Of a stretch of 64,000 nt of DNA, positions 29,338-37,135 are shown piece after piece (position 1 is the first letter of the stretch; each line of letters starts with the position of its first letter). Below the pieces are notes generated by a model. It saw nothing but the letters and a program-made list of their open reading frames with translations, did no database searches and was not told the DNA's origin. The translations under genes were made by a program, and so were the position numbers. Source of the stretch: Duganella sp. SG902 (GTDB lineage Bacteria > Pseudomonadota > Gammaproteobacteria > Burkholderiales > Burkholderiaceae_D); NCBI RefSeq assembly GCF_013376005.1, contig NZ_JABMJK010000003.1, forward strand, positions 62,001 to 126,000. The letters are read 5' to 3'.

Positions 29338-31242
29338 ATGGCACCCATGTTCACCTTGCATAAACTTCAATCTGCCCTGCGTAACAACTACGTCCGCGCC
29401 GCCTTGCTGGCGTTGACCCTCGCCCTGGTGATCGTGCTGGGCCTGCGCGCCGACGTGCCGCAGGACAGCGCGCCGGTGCTGCACACCCAGGACATCGCCC
29501 AGATCACGGCGCTGCCGGCCAAGCGCGCCCAGCTGGAGTACCTGCTGGTGGCGGCGCCGCAGTCGGAGGCGCCGCGCTACATCATCAAGCTGAAGAACGA
29601 CGCCAAGCTGGTGGTGGTCAAGGTGCCCGGCACCACCCACCTGAGCCTGGAGCGCGAAGTCCTGCTGCGCAACAACATCCCGTACGCCATCGCGCGCGAG
29701 GATTACCTGGCCTCGCACAAGGCGGTGCTGCAGGACGACGATGTCAGCAAGCTGGCCAAGGCGGGCGCCTTCCTGTCGCGCCACGCGCTCGACATCCTGC
29801 TGGTGGTGCTGGCGCTGTTCCTGCTGCGCAACGGCCTGCCGGGCATGGGCGTGAACGCCACCGTGCTGACGCCCGACCAGCTGGGCGGCAGCATGGACGA
29901 CCTGATCGGCATGGAGGACATCAAGCAGGAAGTGCTGCACCTGGAAGACATGATCCGCAACCGCGCCCTGTACAAGGAACATGACATCGACAAGCCGTTC
30001 AACGTCATGCTGACCGGCCCGGCCGGCACCGGCAAGACCAAGCTGGCCGGCTACCTGGCCAAGCGCCTCAACATCCCGCTGATCCAGGCCTCCGGCTCGG
30101 CGCTGGAATCGGGCTACATCGGCGGCGGCTCGAAAGCGCTGCACGCGCTGCACCGCAAGGCCTGCGCGCGCGGCAACTGCATCATCTTCCTCGACGAGGC
30201 GCAAAGCCTGTTCATGCCGCGCGGCCGCGGCGAAAAGAAATGGGAGGACGACACCGCCAACACCCTGCTGAGCTTGCTCGACGGCGTGCGCAGCGACAAG
30301 GGCGAGGGCGTGATCTGGGTGGTGGCCTCCAACTTCGACGACAGCTCCACGCGCATGGACGAAGCCATGCTGCGCCGCTTCTCGGTCAAGATCAACTTCC
30401 GCCTGCCGAACAAGAGCGAGCGGCGCGAGCTGCTGCGCTCCTTCCTGGCGCGCAAGGCCGACGGCTGCGTCGACTGGAACGATTTGCAGCTGGACCACGT
30501 GGCGGAAATCACCGCCAACCTAAGCCCGGCCGTGTTGCAGACCGTGGTCGAGCGCGCCAGCATGCTGGCCATCCAGGAGAACAAGGTCATCAACACCGAG
30601 CTGATGTTCCGCGCCTTCGAACGCGCCACCATCGGTCTCACCGACCGCGCCACCACCGCCGAGAAAACCCGCCAGCGCGAACGCGTGGCCCTGCACGAGC
30701 TGGGCCACTTCTTCATGCAGATCGACCCATGGCTGCGCGAAGGCTTGTCGCTGGCCGAGGTGAAGGAACGCTCGCCGCTGCTGAAGATCTCGACCGAGTC
30801 GGTGTCCAAGCTGGGCGCGCTCGGCTACGTGCTGTCGGCCTCGGACGACGTGGCCCTGCGCACGCTGGAGGAACTGGAACGCGACGTCATCCAGCTGTAC
30901 GGCGGCGTGGCGGCGGAGGAACTGTTCTACGGCGCGCGCGGCATCTCGGTGGGCAGCCAGAACGACATCGAAAAGGCCACCTCCATGCTGGACCTGATGG
31001 TCAACAAACTGTCGATGTACTCGCGCTCCAAGATCGACCACAGCCAGTTCAAGGACAAGGAAGCCGGCCTCGGCCAGGTGGAAGCCAAGGCCGACGAGCT
31101 GTACAGCTACACCCTGAACGCCATCGCCGACTACCGCGAGCAGATCGCCGAGCTCAAAGGCGTGCTGATGGACCAATACGTGCTGTCGAAAGACGCCATC
31201 TTCGCGCTGCTCGAACAGCAGCAACAAACCAAGGAGGCATGA
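29338..31242 (+). CDS. Divergent FtsH-like AAA+ membrane protease
   Basis: The 634-residue protein has FtsH topology: membrane segments at about 20-36 and 151-164 enclose a periplasmic domain. An AAA+ domain follows, with Walker A GPAGTGKT (227-234) and Walker B IIFLDEAQ. An M41 protease domain has HELGH (453-457) and a probable third zinc ligand in SQNDIEKAT. It departs from housekeeping FtsH in two places. The second region of homology reads MDEAMLRRFS instead of the LDPALLRPGRFDR form. The pore loop is LESGYIGGG. It is probably a second, specialised FtsH. Its stop overlaps a start codon of a small basic protein gene. Confidence 0.88.
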   Translation: MAPMFTLHKLQSALRNNYVRAALLALTLALVIVLGLRADVPQDSAPVLHTQDIAQITALPAKRAQLEYLLVAAPQSEAPRYIIKLKNDAKLVVVKVPGTTHLSLEREVLLRNNIPYAIAREDYLASHKAVLQDDDVSKLAKAGAFLSRHALDILLVVLALFLLRNGLPGMGVNATVLTPDQLGGSMDDLIGMEDIKQEVLHLEDMIRNRALYKEHDIDKPFNVMLTGPAGTGKTKLAGYLAKRLNIPLIQASGSALESGYIGGGSKALHALHRKACARGNCIIFLDEAQSLFMPRGRGEKKWEDDTANTLLSLLDGVRSDKGEGVIWVVASNFDDSSTRMDEAMLRRFSVKINFRLPNKSERRELLRSFLARKADGCVDWNDLQLDHVAEITANLSPAVLQTVVERASMLAIQENKVINTELMFRAFERATIGLTDRATTAEKTRQRERVALHELGHFFMQIDPWLREGLSLAEVKERSPLLKISTESVSKLGALGYVLSASDDVALRTLEELERDVIQLYGGVAAEELFYGARGISVGSQNDIEKATSMLDLMVNKLSMYSRSKIDHSQFKDKEAGLGQVEAKADELYSYTLNAIADYREQIAELKGVLMDQYVLSKDAIFALLEQQQQTKEA

Positions 31243-31244
31243 TC

Positions 31245-31385
31245 ATGACCCAACCCAAGCAAGCACCGGTGCTGAGCGCCAAACGCAGCGCCCGCGACAT
31301 CCTGCGCCAGACCCAGGAGCGCGCCAAGCGCCTGCTGCAACGCCACCTGCTGGCGAAGGACACCATCCGCCATCAAAGCGACTGA
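31245..31385 (+). CDS. Small basic protein downstream of the FtsH-like gene
   Basis: The 46-residue frame MTQPKQAPVLSAKRSARDIL... is rich in Arg, Lys and Gln and predicted helical, with no membrane segment. AAGGAGG lies seven bases before this ATG. An in-frame ATG at 31239 overlaps the previous stop but is too close to the Shine-Dalgarno sequence. Tight coupling to the protease suggests an adaptor or substrate, which is inference. It ends one base before the convergent permease stop. Confidence 0.6.
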   Translation: MTQPKQAPVLSAKRSARDILRQTQERAKRLLQRHLLAKDTIRHQSD

Positions 31386-33347
31386 TCACACCTTCATCGG
31401 CAGGATCACCATCTGCAGGCCCTCCAGGTGCAGGCGGCGTTGCGCCGCCAGCGCGGCCTGGTTGTGCAGCAAGCGCGTGAACCAGTTGTCGGAGGCGAAG
31501 ATCAGCTTGCTGGTGAAGAAAATCGAGTGCGAGAACTCGCCGCTGATCTCCTCGCACAGCCGCGTCACCTCCTCCACCGCGTCGGTGCCGAAGCCCAGGT
31601 AGGACGAGGCCGCCATGCCATGGCTGTGGCAAAAGTCGACGAAGAACTCCAGCGTCTCCGCCGCCTCGCTGCGCATCTGCTCCAGCGCGCCCTCGCCGCC
31701 GTAGGCGTGCGCGTCGACCGTGCGCGCGTTCACGAACAGGAAATTCTTGAAGTGGCCGGGGAACATGCGCTGCACCCACAGCAAGGCGTGCAAGCCGCCG
31801 CCGCGCGAGGTGCCGACGATGAACACGGCGGTCTGATCGTCCACGTTCGGCTCGATCGGCTCCTGGTTGGGGCCGAACGGCTGCGAGGCGAACACCTCGT
31901 CCACCGAGTGGATGGCCTGCTTGGTCTCGCGGTAATGCTTGCGGATGTAGAAGCAGAACGCCGCCATCGCCGCGATGATGGCCGCCGTGGCCCAGCCGCC
32001 CTCGGTGAACTTCTCGACCAGCAGCACGGCCAGGATGCCGGCGCAAATCACAAAGCCCAGCGCCGACAGCAGCCAGCGCCGCTTCCAGCGCGTGCCCTTC
32101 TTGCGGTTGCGCGACCAGTACAACACCAGCCCGAACAGCGAAATCGCGAACGTCAGGAACACCGAAATCGAATACAGCACCACCAGCAAGGTCACGCTGC
32201 CGCCGGTCCACCACAGGATGGCGAGCGCGGCGATGCCCATCACCAGGATGCCGTTCTGCGTCACCAGCCGCGTCGACAGGTAGCGGAACTTGTGCGGCAC
32301 CCACGAATCGGCCGCCATGTTCGACAGCACCGACGGCCCGCCGAGGAAACCGGTATTGGCCGCGACGAACAGCAGGCCGGCCTCGAACGCCAGCACCGCC
32401 ACCAGCAGCATCTGGTTCACCACCTCGCCGCCCAGGCCCATGCTGGCGATGATGCTCTTGAAGGTGGACGCGTTCAAGGTCTGGCCCGGCACCGGCTTCG
32501 CGTCCCACAGCAGGTACAGCAGGATGATGCCGCCGGCCGTGAAGGCCAGCGACAAGGCCATGTACAGCATCGTCATCTTGCCCGTGCGCACGCGCGGCTC
32601 GGCCAGCAGGTTGACGTTGTTGGACACCGCCTCCAGGCCGGTGTACGTGCCGCCGCCCTGCGAATACGCCAGCAGCAACATGCCCGCCACGCCGGCCCAG
32701 CCGATATGGCTGGCCAGGTCGGTGGTCTCGGCCAGCGTGGTCGGGAGCAGTTCCGGCAAATGCGACGCGTGCGCAAAAATGCCATACACAATCAAGACCA
32801 AATGCGTGACCACGAAGCCGAGGAAGATCGGCAGCAGGATCTGGATCGCCTCCTTCAGTCCGCGCAGGTTCATCACGATCAGCAGGCCGATGAAGAATAC
32901 CTCGGCCCATAGCTTGTAGGGCTGGAACCCCAGCGGCAGGAACGAAGCCAGCGCGTCGACACCGGAGGCGATCGAAATCGCTATGGTCAGCACGTAGTCG
33001 AGGATCAGCGCGCAGCCCGAGATCAGGCCCATGTACGGCCCCACCAGCTTGGTCGCCACGCGGTAGCCGCCGCCGCCGGTGGGGAACAGCTCGATCACCT
33101 GGTTATAGGCCAGCGCGATGATGAACACCGTCACCGCCGTGGCGATCGCCATGTACAGGCCGAGATGGGTGTGGCCGCCCAGCGCGCGGAACGTCTCTTC
33201 GGGGCCGTAGGCGGAGGACGAGAGGCCGTCTGCGCCGAGGCCGACCCAGGCCAGGAAAGCGACCAGCGCCATGGAATGACGCGTCTCGCTCTTCATCGGA
33301 TCGAGCGGTTTCCCCAGGATAATTTCACGGATCTTATTATTTTTCAT
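31386..33347 (-). CDS. APC superfamily permease, KimA-like (putative potassium/amino acid transporter)
   Basis: The 653-residue protein has about 12 membrane segments and a soluble C-terminal domain of roughly 150 residues. The N-terminus (IREIILGKPLDPMKSE, then GLGADGLSSSAYGPEE) closely resembles the KimA (YdaO) K+ importers, which are regulated by c-di-AMP in Firmicutes. A TGGGGYRV motif lies in the first third. Betaproteobacteria usually lack c-di-AMP, so regulation would differ. The start at 33347 is chosen by alignment to that N-terminus; the open frame extends to 33491 into the tRNA promoter region. Substrate is not certain. Confidence 0.8.
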   Translation of the reverse strand: MKNNKIREIILGKPLDPMKSETRHSMALVAFLAWVGLGADGLSSSAYGPEETFRALGGHTHLGLYMAIATAVTVFIIALAYNQVIELFPTGGGGYRVATKLVGPYMGLISGCALILDYVLTIAISIASGVDALASFLPLGFQPYKLWAEVFFIGLLIVMNLRGLKEAIQILLPIFLGFVVTHLVLIVYGIFAHASHLPELLPTTLAETTDLASHIGWAGVAGMLLLAYSQGGGTYTGLEAVSNNVNLLAEPRVRTGKMTMLYMALSLAFTAGGIILLYLLWDAKPVPGQTLNASTFKSIIASMGLGGEVVNQMLLVAVLAFEAGLLFVAANTGFLGGPSVLSNMAADSWVPHKFRYLSTRLVTQNGILVMGIAALAILWWTGGSVTLLVVLYSISVFLTFAISLFGLVLYWSRNRKKGTRWKRRWLLSALGFVICAGILAVLLVEKFTEGGWATAAIIAAMAAFCFYIRKHYRETKQAIHSVDEVFASQPFGPNQEPIEPNVDDQTAVFIVGTSRGGGLHALLWVQRMFPGHFKNFLFVNARTVDAHAYGGEGALEQMRSEAAETLEFFVDFCHSHGMAASSYLGFGTDAVEEVTRLCEEISGEFSHSIFFTSKLIFASDNWFTRLLHNQAALAAQRRLHLEGLQMVILPMKV

Positions 33348-33451
33348 GCATCTCTGCGCCGGCGCGAACCGGCAAAGTCTGGCTGTAGGCGTGATGATAC
33401 CTGCTTCGCGCGGGCAGAATACTTGTTGAAATATAAAAATCGGCGACAGGG

Positions 33452-33480
33452 TTGCGGCGTGGTTGCAAATCGGTGATAAT
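33452..33480 (+). promoter_or_regulatory. tRNA-Leu promoter
   Basis: TTGCGG (33452-33457), a 17-bp spacer and GATAAT (33475-33480) lie 24 bp before the tRNA, with GC-rich sequence near the expected start. Confidence 0.6.
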
Positions 33481-33503
33481 GCGGGTCGCATTGCAATACA
33501 CCT

Positions 33504-33588
33504 GCCTCGGTGGTGGAATTGGTAGACGCAGCGGACTCAAAATCCGCCGCCGCAAGGCGTGCCGGTTCGATTCCGGCCCGGGGCACCA
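33504..33588 (+). tRNA. tRNA-Leu (anticodon CAA)
   Basis: The 85-nt gene folds as a class II tRNA. The acceptor stem GCCTCGG/CCGGGGC closes with one G-U pair. The anticodon stem-loop GCGGA-CTCAAAA-TCCGC reads anticodon CAA. A long variable arm follows, the T arm has GGTTCGATTCC, and CCA is encoded. The 3' end is the integration site of the following element: the T-arm to CCA segment recurs at 41375-41397. Confidence 0.97.
33566..33588 (+). repeat. Attachment site, tRNA-proximal (attL)
   Basis: This 23-bp segment of the tRNA-Leu 3' end, from TTCGATTCC to GGGGCACCA, is repeated exactly and in the same orientation at 41375-41397. The integrating DNA restored the tRNA end, as typical for tyrosine integrases. 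Confidence 0.9.
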
Positions 33589-33620
33589 CGAACAAGCATC
33601 AAACTGTCTCATACAACATT

Positions 33621-33655
33621 AAAACCCGCACAGTTGCTTACTCTGCGGGTTTTTT
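33621..33655 (+). terminator. Terminator after tRNA-Leu, inside the island
   Basis: AAAACCCGCA (33621-33630) pairs with TGCGGGTTTT (33644-33653), followed by more Ts. It would end the tRNA transcript after integration. Confidence 0.75.
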
Positions 33656-33698
33656 GTTGTCTGAAGCCGTCTCAACCAATGTCATGCCATCGCATGTT

Positions 33699-33722
33699 TA
33701 TACCGTCATTTTTGACGGTATA
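33699..33722. repeat. Inverted repeat TATACCGTCA/TGACGGTATA near left end
   Basis: Two perfect 10-bp arms are separated by four Ts. The same 10-mer occurs as a direct pair near the right end (41302-41323). This distribution suggests integrase or excisionase arm sites. Confidence 0.55.
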
Positions 33723-33761
33723 GGGCCGACACCGCAACTATGTATCCCGTCAGGATGGGAA

Positions 33762-34371
33762 ATGGCATTAACTGATATTCTTGTTAAGAACGTCAAAGCC
33801 CAAGGGCGACAAGTACACTGATGGTGATGACATTTACCTGCAAGTACTCCCGACTGGGAAATACTGGCGCATGGACTATCGCTACCTCGGCAAGCGCAAG
33901 ACGATGGCGCTAGGAGTGTATCCCGCAATCTCTTGCAAAAGCGCGCCTCAAGCGTACCGATATCCGCGATAGCGGACGGAGTGGATCCCGCATTGGCAAA
34001 AAGCGAAGAACGCGATGCGCAGCTCATTGATGCGACCATCACCTTTGAGTTGGTAGCACGCGATTGGCTGGCAAAAACTGCTTCTGAACGCGCAGCTACT
34101 ACAACTAAAAAAAAGTCGCTGGCTGGACAAAAACTGCTCCCGCAAATTGGCAATATGCCAATCTCCGCGATCAAGCCACGCGACGTCCTCTTGACCGTCC
34201 AGAAAGTGCAGGCTCGAGGATTGAATCTGCACATCGCGTCAAACATGTATGCGGCCAGATCCTCCGTTTTGCCATCGCCAGCGGTTTGGCAGAGCGCGAC
34301 GTGACAGCCGACCTAAGAGGCGCGCTTACTACGTCCGTCACCGAGCACTACGCCTCCATTAACACTTCGGT
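33762..34371 (+). pseudogene. Tyrosine integrase, frameshifted and truncated
   Basis: Reading frames 1, 2 and 3 in turn encode the N-terminal and core-binding part of a P4-type integrase. They are MALTDILVKNVK at 33762, PKGDKYTDGDDIYLQVLPTG with WRMDYRYLGKRKTMALGVYP, then ADGVDPALAKSEER to VQARGLNLHIAS, and finally GQILRFAIASGLAERDV ending near 34371. At least three frameshifts are needed to join them. The catalytic domain with the R-H-R-Y residues is absent. No functional recombinase can be made. Confidence 0.88.
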
Positions 34372-34440
34372 TTTACTAATCGATGGCTTCATCAACTCGG
34401 CGGCGGTACACTCGTCTGAGTGCAATAGCGAGGATGGCCT

Positions 34441-34797
34441 ATGGTCGGTGCAGAACTAATGAGTTATGAACAAGGTACCGATCCAGTACCTGCGCCATCG
34501 CACAAAGTGGAGCTGGCAATGCTTCGGCTCGAGTATAGACTCGACTGCTCTAAATTGCACATCGACTTGGCCCTCACGGACATGAAGCACTCGATCATCA
34601 GGACGATTTTGCTTATGGCTTTGTTCCAGATCACCGTCGTCAAGGTGCTACTTCTGTACTTGTGGTCACCGCCAAGAGCTGAAACTCTGCCGCTCGATTT
34701 ACAGAGATATTCGGTTTCTCACTCCGTTTCACCCGATTTTTTACCCGACTACCTCGCAAACCCGCATAAACACAGGGGGTGCAGATGCCTACTATAG
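34441..34797 (+). CDS. Small protein with one membrane segment, unknown function
   Basis: The 118-residue frame has a helical N-terminal half and one hydrophobic segment (TILLMALFQITVVKVLLLYLW). The helix-then-membrane layout resembles the coiled-coil proteins at 41625 and 41934, but the 40-residue tail after the membrane segment does not. AGGA lies upstream of the ATG. It may be the remains of a longer gene. A hairpin overlaps its stop codon. Confidence 0.45.
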   Translation: MVGAELMSYEQGTDPVPAPSHKVELAMLRLEYRLDCSKLHIDLALTDMKHSIIRTILLMALFQITVVKVLLLYLWSPPRAETLPLDLQRYSVSHSVSPDFLPDYLANPHKHRGCRCLL

Positions 34798-34803
34798 GCA
34801 TCT
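34783..34803. terminator. Hairpin between convergent island genes
   Basis: AGATGCC and GGCATCT pair around a 7-nt loop between the stops of the genes at 34441 (+) and 34823 (-). Position suggests a bidirectional 3' end; no long T-run. Confidence 0.4.
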
Positions 34804-34822
34804 ACCGTTTTCCTTATGATGA

Positions 34823-35482
34823 CTACTCTGCCGCCGCCTGAAGTACCCTCATGTACTCGATGACATGGGCATTAAATACAGAGAGAGAGAAACGCCTTCC
34901 CCAACTCGGATGGTCAGCGTACAAACGGCGCCCCGGTTGCGAAGCTTCCTGATATAGCTCTTCTAAAGCTTGCGCAACGCTTTCTAACTCGATCTCTAAA
35001 CCCATAAGCGCAGCTAGATCATCGGCTACTAGCCATGTCACGGCAGAGTCGATTCTCGCGTGTTTCCGCTGTAGGTGCTGATAAGCGTCTAAAAAAGATT
35101 TAGCAGAGTCTGCGATGCCCCGCCAACCATCGGGCTCGATAAGGTCTGGCTCAACGTCCGATGCAGGCCGTGAGGCCGAGGAGCGATGGCCATACAAGTA
35201 CGTAACTTCTTCCAGAAAGAATGCCAAGGGTTGATGAAAGCGAAATACGAGAGCTGCGGCATTTCGTCGTTGAATGCGCAATGGAATGCTTGCTACCCAA
35301 TATGCGCCAGCTACCGCGATAACAGCGCCCAGCGCCGCCCCCCACAACGTCGCTGCTCCATCCGGTAATTTGGCATCCCAAATGGCTGGCGCGGCGATTG
35401 GAAGAGCAATCAAGGTCCCGATGCCGATGCCTAGGATTAGTGTGGCCGAGGTCCGTGAGAGCATCCTATTTTTTAGTGACAT
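34823..35482 (-). CDS. Membrane protein partner of the FRG-domain protein
   Basis: The 219-residue protein has two N-terminal hydrophobic segments (ILGIGIGTLIALPIAAPAIW at about 16-36 and ALGAVIAVAGAYWVASIPL at about 50-68), then a soluble helical domain of about 150 residues. I recognise no domain. It begins 42 bp after the stop of the FRG-domain gene on the same strand, so the two are probably one operon. A membrane protein next to a putative sensor or enzyme is common in abortive-infection modules, but that role is inferred. Confidence 0.7.
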   Translation of the reverse strand: MSLKNRMLSRTSATLILGIGIGTLIALPIAAPAIWDAKLPDGAATLWGAALGAVIAVAGAYWVASIPLRIQRRNAAALVFRFHQPLAFFLEEVTYLYGHRSSASRPASDVEPDLIEPDGWRGIADSAKSFLDAYQHLQRKHARIDSAVTWLVADDLAALMGLEIELESVAQALEELYQEASQPGRRLYADHPSWGRRFSLSVFNAHVIEYMRVLQAAAE

Positions 35483-35524
35483 TTTAACGATAGTCCGAGG
35501 GTAAAAGGGCCAGAAGGTCTAATA

Positions 35525-36652
35525 TCAGCTCTTCTTTTTGAACGCCATCTGGTGACGCATCGTTCTGCAAATTCCATCCAAGCCAGGGAACATGGTGGCA
35601 GCAGACAGTCCCATGAATTGCAGATCTTGTAGTGCCTCTGCTGCGCTTGAAATAGGTATGTCAACGGCCGTGAGCAGTTCTGTATTCATGTTCTTTCCGA
35701 CCACCCCTAGGTATCCCTCTAAGTTAACCAAATTGGTGAGCAAAAAACAGCCCTGCTGAGCTAGCAATCGCGGATTCTTCCACGGCACGATGCTGAGATG
35801 GCTCGCAATTGGTGCGGCAGCCGTCAATGTCACACGAAGACCTGACGCTTGCGATACTGCGGCGTTAAGTGCGTAGATACGGACATGCGTAGAGTCTGGC
35901 CTCGAACTCAAATTCTCCAGTGCATCAGAAAATGCAAAGAACGCCGCTACATAGGGGGACTTGGACCAGTCAAGCAATGGTGTGGGTAATCCATGATGCT
36001 GCGCAAGTCCAACGGCTATAGCAAAGTCTTCTGGACTCTTGCGATTGAAGCGTTCATCAAGAATAGATTCTGCTAGATTCTGGAATTCGGGCATGGTCTG
36101 GTAACAGAAGCGCTCGATACGTGCGCGACCAGCGCGATGAAATGAAGTGGATAAGCTAAATGTACTGCAACCATGACCGCGAAAATCAACGAATCTGCCT
36201 TCTAACCGCTGCGCGCTGGCCCATGTTTTGAATTGATCCCAACTGCGTAACTTGCGGGCCTTCACGGTGGGGTATCGTCGCGTCAATTCAAACGAAATTC
36301 TTCCCCCCGGACTGTCCGGCGCCGTCCAAGTGCCGGTCAGGCTATTTTCCTGTATCTGTAATTCTGCGGTGACTTGAATTAGCTGATTATAGTCTGCGAC
36401 GGCCTCAACGGTTGGGAGGAAAAGACCTCCGCCCTCATCAGTTTTATAGACGGCCATCGTCCTTAGCTTGAAAGTCGTTGCCGCAGTTTTGGTGATGCGC
36501 ATTAGAAGCCCCATACCGCTGGGCTGCGGGCCCAGTGCTATTGCCCATTGAATCATCACCTCGTCTGGACGGTCTGAATCTCGGCACATCATTGCAACGT
36601 ATCGCTGAGCGCCATCCTCGACAAAGCCTAGTAGTTGAATAGGGAGATCCAT
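35525..36652 (-). CDS. FRG domain-containing protein
   Basis: The 375-residue protein has an FRG domain over about residues 130-260: the FRG triplet itself (VDFRGHG, about 157-161), then GLAQHHGLPTPLLDWSKSP and AAFFAFSDAL. FRG-domain proteins are frequent in mobile elements and phage-defence loci, but their biochemical activity is poorly defined. The N-terminal 120 residues look like an independent beta-rich domain. I use the ATG at 36652; an in-frame TTG lies 12 bases upstream. A membrane protein gene follows closely. Confidence 0.82.
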   Translation of the reverse strand: MDLPIQLLGFVEDGAQRYVAMMCRDSDRPDEVMIQWAIALGPQPSGMGLLMRITKTAATTFKLRTMAVYKTDEGGGLFLPTVEAVADYNQLIQVTAELQIQENSLTGTWTAPDSPGGRISFELTRRYPTVKARKLRSWDQFKTWASAQRLEGRFVDFRGHGCSTFSLSTSFHRAGRARIERFCYQTMPEFQNLAESILDERFNRKSPEDFAIAVGLAQHHGLPTPLLDWSKSPYVAAFFAFSDALENLSSRPDSTHVRIYALNAAVSQASGLRVTLTAAAPIASHLSIVPWKNPRLLAQQGCFLLTNLVNLEGYLGVVGKNMNTELLTAVDIPISSAAEALQDLQFMGLSAATMFPGLDGICRTMRHQMAFKKKS

Positions 36653-37135
36653 GATCGCAATCAAAATTTTCCAATAGTGGCTATTCTGTCATGCGAGCAG
36701 TGGCATGCCTAGAAGTAAATCTCAAGGGGGGCGGGGCGCAGGCACCCCACCCCGCCACGCAATTTATCGCCCCACCCTCCTAAATTTTTTTTGAGATGGC
36801 CGAGCGAAAAATTTTTTCAGGTTTTTTCCTTGGCCAAAGTCGAATAGCTGGTCAGACGCCAGCATGAACATTCCTCCCTTGATTCGACGACATCGATGAA
36901 GCCGAAATTATTTACTCGCCATCAGGCCGTGCCTGACGCCAACGGCCATGTGCGGCGCAACGCCAACTGCCCAGCCATCCACTATCATCACTCCTGTCTG
37001 CACGGCAGCGGCTGACTTGGGCCGCCTTCAAAAGGGTAATGGAAAAGCTGGACCGTATTGAGGCGCTGATTGACTCAATTCCACCGCGCTGTGGAACTTC
37101 GAGGCTTTGCACCGCCGCAGATTAAGTCCATCAGC
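36653..37135. other. Gene-poor stretch between the SIR2 and FRG genes
   Basis: The 483 bp hold a GC-rich hairpin (GGCGGGG at 36730 with CCCCGCC at 36750), an AT-rich segment with eight Ts near 36784, and a short plus-strand frame near 37038 reading MEKLDRIEALIDSI that ends after 28 codons. The last looks like the start of a coiled-coil gene whose remainder is lost. The promoter of the FRG operon should lie at its left end. Confidence 0.45.

Noticed and set aside
31386..33503. A c-di-AMP riboswitch upstream of the KimA-like permease gene
   Set aside because: The upstream 156 bp shows only a small CCGG-type hairpin and the divergent tRNA promoter; no ydaO-type fold could be drawn.
33762..34371. 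Programmed frameshifting as an explanation for the split integrase
   Set aside because: Several shifts are needed, no slippery sequence was seen, and the catalytic domain is absent, so decay is the simpler reading.
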